Shown here: in pieces, positions 22,073 to 22,187 of the stretch
Numbering within the stretch: position 1 is the stretch's first letter
Layout: every line of letters starts with the position of its first letter
Assembly (NCBI GenBank): GCA_900758845.1
Contig: CAAESW010000062.1
Span: 1 to 22,187 of the forward strand
Direction: 5' to 3'
DNA length: 22,187 bases
Source: an uncultured Collinsella sp.
GTDB taxonomy: Bacteria; Actinomycetota; Coriobacteriia; Coriobacteriales; Coriobacteriaceae
Notes under the pieces: generated by a model
The model's input: the letters and a program-made list of their open reading frames with translations, nothing else
What the model was told of the DNA's origin: nothing
The model's database searches: none
Position numbers and translations under genes: made by a program

Positions 22073-22187
22073 TGCGGTGAAATAGTTCCTAAAAGGGGGT
22101 GCGGACGATTTCTTGGACCGCGCCTAGGCGTATCCAAGCTTCCTGCGGTACTCCATCGGGCTGAGCCACCCGAGGGACTTCTTGATC
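22073..22187 (-). mobile_element. IS3-family insertion sequence, partial (3' end of transposase and terminal inverted repeat)
   Basis: The terminus TGCGGTGAAATAGTTCCT (22073-22090), then AAAA, then GGGGGTGCGGAC, matches the inverted terminus of the left IS (38 of 48 bases across the extended repeat, counted by eye). The transposase reading frame enters from the right edge on the minus strand. The element begins 20 bases after the niaR stop. Because its orientation is the same as the left copy, the two could act as ends of a composite unit. The two termini facing this window are the opposite ends of the IS, which is what two same-orientation copies give. Confidence 0.85.
22124..22187 (-). CDS. 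IS3-family transposase (OrfB), C-terminal fragment
   Basis: The last 20 codons of an integrase-type transposase, ending at TAG 22126-22124. The tail reads KKSLGWLSPMEYRRKLGY, close to the very common C-terminus of IS3/IS150-group transposases (K(K/S)LGxxSPxEYR), which follows the catalytic DDE core. The rest lies outside the window. Confidence 0.85.
   Translation of the reverse strand, partial: IKKSLGWLSPMEYRRKLGYA

Noticed and set aside
1..22187. CRISPR array, rRNA or phage genes
   Set aside because: No regularly spaced direct repeats, no rRNA-like segments and no phage structural or integrase genes apart from the IS3 ends.

Overview
The window looks like a chromosomal stretch of a GC-rich (about 60% by eye) anaerobic actinobacterium of the class Coriobacteriia; Collinsella is my best guess. 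That guess rests on codon use, gene content (Ni-Fe hydrogenase maturation, PTS EIIA, NadABC with NiaR) and protein flavour. It is an inference, not a database result. Both edges lie inside copies of an IS3-family element read on the minus strand. The left edge holds the 5' end of orfA and one inverted repeat; the right edge holds the 3' end of the transposase and the other. About 22 kb of mostly core genes therefore sits between two same-orientation IS copies.

Layout from left to right. 217-2985 (-): mgtA, a Mg2+ P-type ATPase, with a long leader (2986-3292) holding a 23-codon ORF, a strong hairpin and a candidate promoter. 3423-4103 (+): pyrE. 4101-5935: an accessory patch with a structured element starting at the pyrE stop codon and an AT-richer fic gene bracketed by two near-identical palindromes. 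The fic promoter carries an array of CTAATAACGAG boxes. 6211-6747 (+): a stand-alone glucose-type PTS EIIA. 6984-7541 (+): a small lipoprotein, followed at its stop codon by a second copy of the structured element and by palindromic hairpins. 7851-8519 (-): a HAD phosphatase. 8625-14563 (-): a nickel/hydrogenase maturation block transcribed as small protein, nikR, hypF, hypC, hypD, hypE. 14795-15115 (-): thioredoxin. 15252-15827 (+): a protein that resembles a degenerate uracil-DNA-glycosylase fold. 15892-17891 (-): an Agr-type sensor kinase and LytTR regulator pair, with no peptide gene visible. 18185-22052 (+): nadA-nadB-nadC-niaR, a complete aspartate-to-NaMN operon whose last gene encodes its likely repressor. 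A perfect 19-bp-arm palindrome overlaps its promoter.

Functionally, the hyp genes build the Fe(CN)2CO part of a [NiFe] hydrogenase active site, and NikR probably ties them to nickel supply; hypA, hypB and the hydrogenase itself are not here. The nad operon makes nicotinic acid mononucleotide de novo and is probably shut off by NiaR when niacin is present.

The most unusual material is non-coding. A pair of about 200-bp elements begins at stop codons and keeps its stems by compensatory change. Short hairpins with GGGAC-type loops form three sequence variants. Two palindromes flank fic. Multi-copy operator boxes overlap the fic promoter, where the Fic protein's own winged helix could bind.
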